A DNA stretch of 64,000 bases from Candidatus Obscuribacter phosphatis (GTDB lineage: Bacteria > Cyanobacteriota > Vampirovibrionia > Obscuribacterales > Obscuribacteraceae), in the NCBI GenBank assembly GCA_001899315.1, contig MOYA01000003.1, positions 210,369 through 274,368 on the forward strand, in the 5' to 3' direction. Of this stretch, positions 35,014 through 43,496 are shown in pieces (positions within the stretch are counted from its first letter, which is position 1; each line of letters begins with the position of its first letter). The notes below the pieces were generated by a model. It ran no database searches and was not told where the DNA came from. It saw nothing but the letters and a program-made list of their open reading frames with translations. The translations under genes were made by a program, and so were the position numbers.

Positions 35014-35244
35014 GATTTGCCCCCTGCAATTAGAAAATGCGCTTTTCTCTAACTATTGCCAATATGCCCATACAAACGCATTCTCATATTAGACACAACT
35101 TAGCCTTACGTAAATTCGTGGAATTCCCACTGCTTTAAAAGAAAAGTGAGAATTTAAGCTTGAATAGCGGGAATATCTATTAATGGTGACTCTTTCAGCC
35201 AAAAACACTGCCGCCGGCAATCCGGCACAAATATAGATATAGAT

Positions 35245-36066
35245 ATGCAAAGTCCGACTTCGCAAGAGTCCTTCGATAATTCCTGGAATGAGATTTGGAC
35301 CCAAGCCCAAGCTCTGATTCGGCACGGCGATTTAGCTTCGGCGGAGGGCTTGCTTGACAAGCTCATGGTCATGGGAAAAGGCTTGCCGGTAACCGACAGC
35401 AAAAAGTCACTGGTCTTGGAGAATCAAGCCCAAGTTGTCTTTCTGCAAGGCAAATATGTCAAGGCTGAACCCCTGGTCAAAGAGATAATCAACTTACATA
35501 GCGAAAAGCTCGGTCCCGAGCATCCCGATGTCGGGGTCTATATAAACAATCTAGCTCTGCTCTATCACAAACAGCGTAAGTATTTCCTGGCCGAAGCCGA
35601 ATATCAAAAGGCGCTGGAAATTCAAACCAAACAATTGGGCATGGACCATCCCCACACCCTGAATGTGGTCAAAAACTATGCCTCTTTATTGAGAGAAACG
35701 CACAGACAACAAGCAGCGGTCAAGCTGGAAGAGAAATGCAAGGTCAGTCCCCAAGGACTGAACGAACTAAAAGATTCAGGGGTCTATCAAGCCTATAAGC
35801 CCCTATCACAGATTAAGACCAGGGAAACAATAGCACCGCGAGTTTCACGCTATAACAGCGGTAACTACAATGTCAGCGACACCGATGCCGAAACACTGCA
35901 AAACCTTGTGGTTCCTGAAATGCTTAATCCTAGTCCTAATGCTAATTCGACCAAGAAAGCCGATGGACAAAATGGTTCAGCAACAAAACCAAAGGAAGCA
36001 GATGGCAAGAAGCAAGAGTCTAACCAAGGCGCCGGCTTTAGGAATCTACTTAAGCGCAACGAATAG
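35245..36066 (+). CDS. TPR protein (kinesin-light-chain-like repeats)
   Basis: 273 residues from ATG 35245. Residues 25-160 hold three to four TPRs of the KLC/TPR_10-12 kind: AEPLVKEIINLHSEKLGPEH, PDVGVYINNLALLYHKQRKY, AEAEYQKALEIQTKQLGMDH and PHTLNVVKNYASLLRETHRQ. The tail (about 200-273) is Asn/Lys-rich and disordered. No signal peptide; cytoplasmic adaptor. Divergent from the large protein gene (231 nt between starts) and convergent with dcd. Confidence 0.85.
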   Translation: MQSPTSQESFDNSWNEIWTQAQALIRHGDLASAEGLLDKLMVMGKGLPVTDSKKSLVLENQAQVVFLQGKYVKAEPLVKEIINLHSEKLGPEHPDVGVYINNLALLYHKQRKYFLAEAEYQKALEIQTKQLGMDHPHTLNVVKNYASLLRETHRQQAAVKLEEKCKVSPQGLNELKDSGVYQAYKPLSQIKTRETIAPRVSRYNSGNYNVSDTDAETLQNLVVPEMLNPSPNANSTKKADGQNGSATKPKEADGKKQESNQGAGFRNLLKRNE

Positions 36067-36093
36067 TCAAAGCAGCCTGCTAACTAGGCTCTT

Positions 36094-36663
36094 CTAGACT
36101 TTTGCTTTATTTAGATAGTACTTGCTGTGGGCAGCGGCCTGTTGCCCATTGTATTTAGCGCCTGGTTTCTTGTGATACGGCAACTCACAGGGGGCGGTGC
36201 GAGTGAAAACCATCTGCCCGATACTCATACCGGCATGCAGTCTAACCGGTCGATTGCCGACATTGAGAATTTCCAAGGTAATTTGAGCTGGCGGATGGCT
36301 GAAACCAGCATCAATAAAGCCTGCTGTCACGTGCACCATTACACCGAGGCGAGCCAAGCTAGACTTACCGGTCAGCTGTCCGACTATGTCATCGGGCAGA
36401 CAGAGAGCTTCAAGAGTGGCGCCCAAGATAAACTCATACGGATTCAAGACAATAGAATCTTGTACACACTCAACCACATTGGCTGTGACGGTTTCCGGTT
36501 TAAATGGGTCGATTTCTTCATCTGAATCTTCATGCCAGGAGAAGCGATCGGCTAAGCGCACATCATAAGAGTTCGGCTGAATCAGCCTGTCTTCATAAGG
36601 TTCAATGATCAAACGACCCTTAGCTACCTCATCTCGTATTTCATGATCAACGAGTATAGACAT
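36094..36663 (-). CDS. dcd: dCTP deaminase
   Basis: 189 residues from ATG 36663. Family motifs are LIQPNSYDVRLADRF, the substrate loop TGKSSLARLGVMVHVTAGFI, then DAGFSHPPAQITLEI and MSIGQMVF. The catalytic Glu lies in TLEI. It converts dCTP to dUTP, feeding dTMP synthesis. The ribonucleotide reductase gene lies about 50 nt downstream-facing neighbour on the same strand, so the two probably share regulation of dNTP supply. Motif FIDAGFSHPP is somewhat different from the common FIDPGFxG, with Ala for Pro. Confidence 0.93.
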   Translation of the reverse strand: MSILVDHEIRDEVAKGRLIIEPYEDRLIQPNSYDVRLADRFSWHEDSDEEIDPFKPETVTANVVECVQDSIVLNPYEFILGATLEALCLPDDIVGQLTGKSSLARLGVMVHVTAGFIDAGFSHPPAQITLEILNVGNRPVRLHAGMSIGQMVFTRTAPCELPYHKKPGAKYNGQQAAAHSKYYLNKAKV

Positions 36664-36712
36664 GCTGCTTCTCCAAGTAATAGGCGGCTTCGGCGAGCCA
36701 GCTTAGATATTA

Positions 36713-38701
36713 TCAGCACTTAGTATACCCGCACATCACACACAAGCGACAGGCCTCATATTTGAGGAAACTCTCAGATTGGGCGCCGCATTGGGGGCAC
36801 TGCCCCTGAGCCGTATATACATCAACTATCTCGAGACAAGAAACCAGGGGACTAGTCGCAGTCCCCTTTCGGCCAGCAGAATCGATCTTTTTTAGCGGCT
36901 CTTCCTCCACGCAAGAGCTGCCTGAATCAATACTCTGGCTTGTTGCCCGCGGCGAAATATTGAGAACCTGCCCCCGCCTAGAGGTATCACGGTAAACAGT
37001 GATCCCCTTTAGTCCTAGCTCATAAGCCAAAAGGTAAGAATTCTCAACCTCTTCTACTGTGGCGGCAGCAGGGAAATTTATGGTCTTAGATACAGCATTG
37101 TCGGTATATTTCTGAAAAGCCGCCTGCATACGAACATGGGCTTGATAATCAATATCATGGGCACAGACCCATACTGCCTTGATATCAGCGGGTATCTCAT
37201 CGATATGACGCAAAGTACCATCTTGGGCGATTTTGCGCATCAACTCAGCACTGTAAAAGCCCCTTGCCTTAGCCACTTCCTCAAAAAGTGGATTAACTTC
37301 AACAAGTTCTTCGCCGCCTAGAACCCGCCTTATGAAGGAGACCGCAAAAAGAGGCTCGATACCGGATGTGGTGCCGGCAATAATTGATATGGTACCGGTT
37401 GGGGCTATGGTTGTCACAGTAGCATTGCGGCGATGACGAGGTTCAGCCCCTTCAGCCCAGGTAGAATACTGCCAGTTGGGGAAATCGCCCCGCTGCAGAG
37501 CCAACTTTTCAGAAGCTTGAGCAGCCCTTTCATTAATGAAAGACATGAGCTGTTCGGCTTTCAGCCTGGCAGCCTCGCTGTTGTAAGGCAGAGCCAATCT
37601 AATCAAGGCTTCAGCAAAGCCCATTAAACCAAGCCCAATGCGGCGATTGCGCAAAGTGGCTTCTCTGACAAAGGGAAAGGGATAATGATTGGCATCGATA
37701 ACATCGTCAAGGAAGCGAACACCAAGATCTACAGCTTCGCCAAGACGATCAAAATCGAAGTCGGAAGAATCGGCAAGCAAAAACTCAGCTACGTTTATCG
37801 AGCCCAAATTACACGCATCACCAGGTCCCAAAGGCTGCTCGCCGCAGGGATTAGTGGCCTCGATATCTTCTGTACCAGGAATAACCTTTCCGGAAGAATC
37901 AAAAGTCAATTTGACCGGGTCTTGGGCATTGATTCGGTCTATAAAGACTACGCCCGGTTCGCCGGTGGCATGTGCATTAACTACTATTTTCTGAAAGAGC
38001 TGACGGGCTTTAACACTGCGCACCACTAAGGGCTTAGACGAGCCAAGCGTAGAGGGATGCACCAAGGCAAAATCGAGATCGTCTTTGACAGCTTGCATAA
38101 ACTGATCTGTAATCGCCACTGAAATATTGAAATTATTGAGCTTTGACGTGTCGTGCTTGCAGCTTATGAACTGTTCTATATCGGGGTGATCGATACGCAA
38201 AATACCCATATTGGCACCGCGCCTGGTACCACCCTGACGAATAGCCTCGGTGGCGGCATCATAAACAGTCATGAAGCTGACAGGGCCAGACGCCACCCCG
38301 GTAGATGTGGCAACCCGATCATTCATCGGTCTAATGCGTGAGAATGAAAAACCTGTGCCACCGCCGGTCTTATGAATGAGAGCAGCATTTTTGCAGGTCT
38401 CAAATATACCTTCAAGATTATCCGGCACGGGCAGTACAAAACAAGCAGAGAGCTGACCACCCGCCTTGCCTGCATTCATTAAGGTAGGCGAATTCGGCAT
38501 AAATCGGCGATTAATCATCATCTCGTAGAATTTCTCTTCGAATGACTTTCGCTCTGCTTCATCGCCATAGTTAAGCTCAGAAGCGGAAACCGCCCTAGCA
38601 ACGCGACGAAATAAAGCCGACGGATCTTCGCTAGTGCGACCGGCATCGTCTTTTAAAAAGTAGCGCTTCTCAAGAACACGCAAAGCATTGGCACTGAACA
38701 T
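36713..38701 (-). CDS. nrdJ: Adenosylcobalamin-dependent (class II) ribonucleotide reductase
   Basis: 662 residues. Start ATG 38701 is preferred because GGGAGG lies 7 nt upstream; an in-frame ATG at 38749 has no ribosome site. Core motifs: MPNSPTLMNAGKAGGQLSAC (redox Cys), ATNPCGEQPLGPGDACNLGS (radical Asn-Cys-Glu plus second redox Cys) and TGTISIIAGTTSGIEPLFAV. The C-terminus has a zinc finger or thiol-relay tail, CPQC and CRLCVMCGYTKC. It makes deoxynucleotides without oxygen, so growth needs B12 but not O2. dcd lies next to it on the same strand. No class I genes are in the window. Confidence 0.95.
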   Translation of the reverse strand: MFSANALRVLEKRYFLKDDAGRTSEDPSALFRRVARAVSASELNYGDEAERKSFEEKFYEMMINRRFMPNSPTLMNAGKAGGQLSACFVLPVPDNLEGIFETCKNAALIHKTGGGTGFSFSRIRPMNDRVATSTGVASGPVSFMTVYDAATEAIRQGGTRRGANMGILRIDHPDIEQFISCKHDTSKLNNFNISVAITDQFMQAVKDDLDFALVHPSTLGSSKPLVVRSVKARQLFQKIVVNAHATGEPGVVFIDRINAQDPVKLTFDSSGKVIPGTEDIEATNPCGEQPLGPGDACNLGSINVAEFLLADSSDFDFDRLGEAVDLGVRFLDDVIDANHYPFPFVREATLRNRRIGLGLMGFAEALIRLALPYNSEAARLKAEQLMSFINERAAQASEKLALQRGDFPNWQYSTWAEGAEPRHRRNATVTTIAPTGTISIIAGTTSGIEPLFAVSFIRRVLGGEELVEVNPLFEEVAKARGFYSAELMRKIAQDGTLRHIDEIPADIKAVWVCAHDIDYQAHVRMQAAFQKYTDNAVSKTINFPAAATVEEVENSYLLAYELGLKGITVYRDTSRRGQVLNISPRATSQSIDSGSSCVEEEPLKKIDSAGRKGTATSPLVSCLEIVDVYTAQGQCPQCGAQSESFLKYEACRLCVMCGYTKC

Positions 38702-38784
38702 TGACAAGCCTCCCTTACAACTATAAGCCCAGGCCGAGGCGAAGACCAACAGTTAATGAGTATTCAGTTTTTGCAGATGCTCTT

Positions 38785-38807
38785 ATTATACTACATTTGT
38801 ATGGTAT
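38785..38807 (-). promoter_or_regulatory. Possible promoter of nrdJ with inverted repeat
   Basis: On the minus strand TATAAT (plus 38785-38790) lies 84 nt before the start. It overlaps an imperfect inverted repeat ATACCAT-ACAA-ATGTAGTAT (38788-38807). Such a site could bind a regulator (NrdR would be a natural candidate), but the match to a known NrdR box is poor. No clear -35. Confidence 0.3.
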
Positions 38808-38829
38808 GCACCATTAAATCAGAAAAGTG

Positions 38830-39510
38830 TCAGACCAAGCCAAGCTTGAGAGCCGCCACCGCCGCCTGTGTGCGATCCGAAACTGATAGCTTCTCCATAA
38901 CTTTACGCATATGGGTCTTGACCGTCTCAGGGCTAATGTTCAAGGCATCAGCTATACCTTGATTGCTTAAACCCTGCACCAAGAGTCTAAGAACCTCAGT
39001 TTCGCGTTGGGTCAGACTGCCAGACTTGTCACTCTCTGAACTATTGTCGACATAGACTTTGACGACGCGCCGGGCAATGGAAGGCTCCAACCAAATATTG
39101 CCCTTCATCACTGAACGAATGGCATCAATCAAACTCTCAACCGGCGAGTCTTTCAAACAATAGCCGTCGCACTTTGCGGAAAGAGCTGCAGCTATGGTCG
39201 CATCACTATCTTTTGAGGTAAGCATGAGCACTTTAATTTGAGGATGCTCTTCCTTTATGCGCTGGGCTGTATCCACGCCGCTCAAACCAGGCAGGCCAAT
39301 ATCCATAAGAACTAGTTGCACCGGCGGCTCTTTCGCTAAGGCAATGCGGTTGATTAGCTCATTTCCGGTAACACATTCAAGGCCGATATGAATCTCTGGA
39401 TAATGCGCCAAAGCAAGTTTGAGACCAACTCTGGTCAATTGATGGTCTTCCACTATGGCAATTTTTATTTTGCTTGGCGAAGAGGACTGCCCGTGATCTG
39501 CGCTACTCAT
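38830..39510 (-). CDS. NarL/LuxR-type response regulator
   Basis: 226 residues from ATG 39510. The receiver domain (about 14-130) has acidic pocket ED (21-22), phospho-acceptor Asp70 in LVLMDIGLPG, Thr/Ser switch MLTSKD and Lys in YCLKDSP. The LuxR HTH spans about 162-215: LTQRETEVLRLLVQGLSNQG, then TVKTHMRKVM. It activates or represses promoters after phosphorylation by a histidine kinase, which is not in the window, so it is an orphan here. Confidence 0.93.
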   Translation of the reverse strand: MSSADHGQSSSPSKIKIAIVEDHQLTRVGLKLALAHYPEIHIGLECVTGNELINRIALAKEPPVQLVLMDIGLPGLSGVDTAQRIKEEHPQIKVLMLTSKDSDATIAAALSAKCDGYCLKDSPVESLIDAIRSVMKGNIWLEPSIARRVVKVYVDNSSESDKSGSLTQRETEVLRLLVQGLSNQGIADALNISPETVKTHMRKVMEKLSVSDRTQAAVAALKLGLV

Positions 39511-39548
39511 TCGGACCTCCTTCCCTGTTAGTTTCTCATATCGTCAAA

Positions 39549-39580
39549 AAAGAGGAAGTGCCAATAGACACTTCCTCTTT
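39549..39580 (-). terminator. Rho-independent terminator after the ferredoxin-NADP reductase gene
   Basis: A perfect 12-bp stem (AAAGAGGAAGTG with CACTTCCTCTTT) is flanked by T-runs on both strands and lies 27 nt past the reductase stop. It separates that gene from the response regulator and could work in both directions. Confidence 0.92.
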
Positions 39581-39606
39581 TAAATTCGCTAATCGAGCTC
39601 TCTTTT

Positions 39607-40599
39607 TTAGATACTGAGATTGAGGTTGGAGCTGTGACCCGGGAAGGCTTTCGCCGACGGATTAATGAAGGTCACGGCGAAGTTGACGGCTGTGGCGGCC
39701 TCGGCGGCACCAGTGGCAATCAACTTCAGCTTGGCGGTGTGAGCAGCGATGTCACCGGCGGCATAAACGCCGGGCAAGCTGGTCTCCATCATTTCGTTTA
39801 CTGTGATGGCGTTAACGTCCATCTTGAGACCCCAGCTCTTGAGGAAGTCGAGGTTGATGACGAAACCAATGTTGATGACGATGGCGTCAATCTTAATGGT
39901 CTCTTCTTTGCCGGTGCGGTTATCAAAAATGACCGCTTCTTCAACATTCTTGCCGCTGGTTTTGATTTCTTTCAATTCATAGAATGTCTTGATATCAACC
40001 TTGTTGCGCTTCATTTCTTCTACTGAAGTCTGCACGGCTCTGAACTGGTCACGACGGTGAATCAAGGTTACTTTGTTGGCCAAGACCGAGAATTCGTTAG
40101 CCCAGTCAACAGCAGAGTCGCCGCCGCCGATGATCAAGACGTTCTTACCGCGGAATCTCTCTTTATTCTTGACGGCATAAAAAATGCTTTCGCCTTCCAG
40201 TTCGCGGTCATACTCGGCATCTAGACGCTTGGGTACGCAAGCGCCTGCGCCTAAGGCCAAAAGTACTGTTTTGGAATAATGACCATCATTTTGGTCGGTA
40301 ATGATTTGCCAATGACCTTCTTCGCTCTTCTTAAGGTCGAGCACTTTTTCGCCAAGCACAATGGCCGGCTTAAAGAGTGAAGCTTGGGTGGCCAGATTCT
40401 TAGCCAAATCTTTGGCAAGGATCTTTGGATGCCCGGCAACGTCGTATACATATTTTTCAGGATAAAGGGCGGTGAGCTGACCGCCAAGTTCCGGCAATAC
40501 ATCGATTACTTTCACTTTCAAGCCTCTAAGACCGGCATAGAAAGCGCCAAATAATCCAGTCGGACCGCCACCGATAATCGTTATGTCATATAGATCCAT
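39607..40599 (-). CDS. Ferredoxin--NADP reductase, thioredoxin-reductase-like type
   Basis: 330 residues from ATG 40599 (an upstream TTG at 40611 has a poor ribosome distance). FAD loop IIGGGPTGLFGAFYAG at 7-22; NADP loop VLIIGGGDSAVDWANEF near 150; FAD-binding GVYAAGDIA near 290. The CxxC disulfide of true thioredoxin reductases is absent, which marks the FNR (YumC) group. It moves electrons between NADPH and ferredoxin or flavodoxin, as expected of an anaerobe-like or fermentative metabolism. Monocistronic, with a strong terminator after it. Confidence 0.92.
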   Translation of the reverse strand: MDLYDITIIGGGPTGLFGAFYAGLRGLKVKVIDVLPELGGQLTALYPEKYVYDVAGHPKILAKDLAKNLATQASLFKPAIVLGEKVLDLKKSEEGHWQIITDQNDGHYSKTVLLALGAGACVPKRLDAEYDRELEGESIFYAVKNKERFRGKNVLIIGGGDSAVDWANEFSVLANKVTLIHRRDQFRAVQTSVEEMKRNKVDIKTFYELKEIKTSGKNVEEAVIFDNRTGKEETIKIDAIVINIGFVINLDFLKSWGLKMDVNAITVNEMMETSLPGVYAAGDIAAHTAKLKLIATGAAEAATAVNFAVTFINPSAKAFPGHSSNLNLSI

Positions 40600-40727
40600 G
40601 AGTGAATCCAAGTCTCCAGCTAAATCTAATAATCAAGGGGCTATTGTAATACAGACTTCCGCCCCGAAGCGCTCGTATTCATGAATAATGAAGGACCTGA
40701 TACGTTGACCCACTGGCATCTTAGAAA

Positions 40728-41690
40728 ATGAAGTATCGCGACTTCGGCAAAACAGGCATCAAGGTCTCCGAAATTGGCTTCGGCACCTGGCCCATCGGCG
40801 GCAATTCGCACGGCATGAGCTATGGACCGACCGATGACAAGGTCTCCACAGACGCCCTTAATCGAGCTCTTGACCTGGGCATCAACTTCTTTGATACTGC
40901 CGACGTCTATGGCTGGGGACACGCCGAAAGCCTTTTAGGCAAATGCTTTAGAGGCAAAAGAGACCGAATTATATTGGCCGCAAAAGTAGGCGCCGATTTC
41001 TATCAAGGACAGGGTTTCCAAACCTTTACGCCCGAATATATTAGCTTCGCCCTTGACAAGACCCTAGGCAGACTGCGCACCGATTATCTAGATGTCTACC
41101 AGCTGCATAATCCGCCACTGAAACTGCTCAACAACCCAGCCATTTATGAAAAGCTGAAAGAACTAAAGAGAGAAGGCAAGATACGCAGTTGGGGAGTCTC
41201 GGTATTCTCTGATGTGGAAGGAATTGCAGCAATCAATGTGGGGCAACCTGACTGTATTCAGATTGCTTACAACATTTTTAGCTTTCGTCCTTCCGAAAAG
41301 CTCTTTCCACTGGCCAACGAAAAAGGCTGCGCCATCATCGCCAGGGAATGTCTAGCCAATGGTTTTCTCACAGGCAAATACAAAAACTCAAACTTGGTTA
41401 GGTTTGCAGCCGGAGATATGAGAAGAAGTTGGCCGCCTGAATACATCAGAGCCCGCATTGAGGCAACCGAGAGGCTGCAATTTTTGGTCAGGGAAAAGCA
41501 AACAATGGGACAAGCAGCCCTGCGCTTTGCCCTTGGCGAAAGCGCCGTATCGACGGCGCTGGCCGGCATGAAATTGCCCGAACAGGTGGACGAAAATGTC
41601 GAAGCTTGCCTTGAAAGTCTAAGCGAAGAAGAGCTGAAACACCTGACTGAACTTCAACTTACCGGTTTCAAAAAAGAACTGCCAATTTAA
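40728..41690 (+). CDS. Aldo/keto reductase
   Basis: 320 residues from ATG 40728. Catalytic residues are Asp56 and Tyr61 (INFFDTADVYGWGHAE), Lys86 (ILAAKVGAD) and the His of YLDVYQLHNPP. The cofactor region is near IIARECLANGFLTGKYKN and the 'ALRFALGESAVSTALAGMK' segment. It uses NADPH to reduce aldehydes or ketones; the substrate is unknown. It is divergent from the ferredoxin-NADP reductase gene (128 nt apart) and convergent with the next gene (2 nt gap). Confidence 0.92.
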   Translation: MKYRDFGKTGIKVSEIGFGTWPIGGNSHGMSYGPTDDKVSTDALNRALDLGINFFDTADVYGWGHAESLLGKCFRGKRDRIILAAKVGADFYQGQGFQTFTPEYISFALDKTLGRLRTDYLDVYQLHNPPLKLLNNPAIYEKLKELKREGKIRSWGVSVFSDVEGIAAINVGQPDCIQIAYNIFSFRPSEKLFPLANEKGCAIIARECLANGFLTGKYKNSNLVRFAAGDMRRSWPPEYIRARIEATERLQFLVREKQTMGQAALRFALGESAVSTALAGMKLPEQVDENVEACLESLSEEELKHLTELQLTGFKKELPI

Positions 41691-41692
41691 AG

Positions 41693-42517
41693 TTAGCGGG
41701 ACGTGATCATCTTGATGCGGGTGCCAGAGGGCGTGGGCACGGCAGTGTAATAGTGAGCCTGCGGCGCACCAAACTCATTCATAAAATGAGCGCTCTGCTG
41801 CGAGAAGTCATGATTGGAAAGTGACCAACCAACCGGTGCCTGCTGCATAGGCGCTGGCATGGGGGCACCCATCGGCTGGACCTGCCCATAAGCTGCCTGC
41901 GGCTGGGCCTGGCGGTCACGCAAACCGAAAGTACGCATAGACTGGTGCATCGGGTGAGTCATGTAGGCAGGTTGTTGCCCCATTGCTTGCGGCGCAGCTG
42001 CAGTGGGCGCTGGAACCGGAATATTGTGGGGCATCATATTGCCGGGCTGGAAAATATAGCCTGTGTTTGCCGAGGTTTTAATCGGCAAAGCTTCCTTGAT
42101 GCCTTCAACTATATATCTGTCCTGATGCGCGGTCGGCGCATAGGCTTTGTGCGAGCCCAGGACATGATTGGCGAAAGGCTCGTTATGCCGGACCCAATAA
42201 ATGACGCCTAGCCAGCCGGTAAAACCCAAAAACATCATGAGCAGAAGGAAATTCGGTGTGATGACGATTCCTTCGAAAAGCTTCTTTAGGCTCAGTCCAT
42301 TGACGGCATTGTTCCAAACAGCAGTTTGAGATGGACTCTCACCGTGACCGCCATGCTCGACACCGTCGCCCTCACCTTCCAGACCGAGAAACTGCGCCAC
42401 CGACTTGTGTCCACTGGCATGGCTGCCGTGGTTGTGCCCGTGGTCATGACCATGGTCGTGACCGCCATGTTCTGCACCGCCGTCGGCGGACCCGCCATCC
42501 ATAAAAACACTGCTCAA
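41693..42517 (-). CDS. His-rich single-pass membrane protein
   Basis: 274 residues from GTG-type start region at 42517. Residues 17-60 are extremely rich in His and Gly (HGGHDHGHDHGHNHG type), a pattern used for binding nickel, zinc or copper. One membrane span, ITPNFLLLMMFLGFTGWLGV plus IYWV, lies near residues 85-108. The rest is Pro/Ala/Gln/Met-rich and probably disordered (PAPTAAAPQAMGQQPAYM). A short ordered segment ends IKMITSR. Metal storage or chaperoning is inferred only from the His cluster; no transporter lies beside it. Confidence 0.6.
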   Translation of the reverse strand: MSSVFMDGGSADGGAEHGGHDHGHDHGHNHGSHASGHKSVAQFLGLEGEGDGVEHGGHGESPSQTAVWNNAVNGLSLKKLFEGIVITPNFLLLMMFLGFTGWLGVIYWVRHNEPFANHVLGSHKAYAPTAHQDRYIVEGIKEALPIKTSANTGYIFQPGNMMPHNIPVPAPTAAAPQAMGQQPAYMTHPMHQSMRTFGLRDRQAQPQAAYGQVQPMGAPMPAPMQQAPVGWSLSNHDFSQQSAHFMNEFGAPQAHYYTAVPTPSGTRIKMITSR

Positions 42518-42662
42518 AGCTATTGCTCCATCCAGAACTAAAAGCCTGTATAGCCAATAGTTTATTTATCTATAGACAGAAGTAAATGGTGAAACCACGC
42601 AATCGCCGAAGCTTGCAAAAACTTTAGCTTCTTTGCTAGAGACAGGAGACGAGGATCGTCAG

Positions 42663-43088
42663 CTAGTCGACTTCTACACCTTCAATCTGAGCCACTCTCT
42701 GCCTGAGGCTCTCGACAACACGGGGCACTTCCAACAATGCCGGCATTCTTTCCTCAATGCTGGTGATGTGCCTGGTAAGTTCGATAGAGCGCTCCATCAG
42801 TTTAATCAAAATCTGCTGCGTGGCAACCAACTGCCTCTGATTATCTATGAGTTGCGAAGCAATCTTGCTTGTCTCGACCCGCTGATCGACACTCACCGAC
42901 ATCAGTTCAGTAAACCTCTCCACCAGCTTTTCTACTTGCTGGCGCATATGCGTATCGCCATAGATGCCGCTCCCAGACTCCTGGGATTCGCCCGGACCAG
43001 CCGAGAAGAACTGGTCGAAGCCTTCCATGTCTACTCCAGACTCAGACCTTTCGGGCTGTTCCTGCGGTACCCGTTTAGCCTCTGCCAT
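42663..43088 (-). CDS. Coiled-coil hypothetical protein
   Basis: 141 residues from ATG 43088 with AGAGGGG 6 nt upstream. The first 45 residues are acidic and polar. From about 50 onward a long heptad-type helix runs: HMRQQVEKLVERFTELMSVS, IASQLIDNQRQLVATQQILI, ELTRHITSIEERM and VVESLRQRVAQIEGV. No membrane span or catalytic motif. Its role is probably structural or as an adaptor. The His-rich gene follows on the same strand after 145 nt. Confidence 0.6.
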   Translation of the reverse strand: MAEAKRVPQEQPERSESGVDMEGFDQFFSAGPGESQESGSGIYGDTHMRQQVEKLVERFTELMSVSVDQRVETSKIASQLIDNQRQLVATQQILIKLMERSIELTRHITSIEERMPALLEVPRVVESLRQRVAQIEGVEVD

Positions 43089-43496
43089 CTATTTCCCCTC
43101 TGTGCTTGACTCTGTTTTTGTTGTACCGATAAGAATTAGATTTGAGCTGTTTATCGCTGCTATTGGCTACCCAACCAAACAAAGACTTGCGAAGTCATCA
43201 TTGCTTGCAATCAGGCAGCCGGGCAAAACAGAACAAGTCGAAAGCCTCGCTCGACCCACCCCAAGGTGAAAAGAAACGAAAAACCAATGACTCTCAGGCA
43301 ATAAGAAGCCCTAACTCTTTAGGTTGCGGTTTATGGATCTACGCCCCCACGAGTGGTGGCACGTATGAATTATAACCAATGCCGAGAATAAGGCAAGAGA
43401 AAAACGAAAGAATTTATGACCAAATTTGATACCAGTACCTACCACTCCAGGTGATACCATCTTCGGCCATCCATTAGCACCATAAGAGGTGGCGTC
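43089..43496. other. Intergenic stretch without recognised gene
   Basis: 408 bases between hutI (stop side) and the coiled-coil gene (start side). The promoter of the latter should be near 43100-43200. A short inverted repeat (CCAC/GTGG) lies near 43349-43360. Frames on the plus strand here have no protein character. Confidence 0.4.

Noticed and set aside
43142-43375. 77-codon forward frame
   Set aside because: It lies in a gap between leftward genes, with no ribosome site or recognisable domain.
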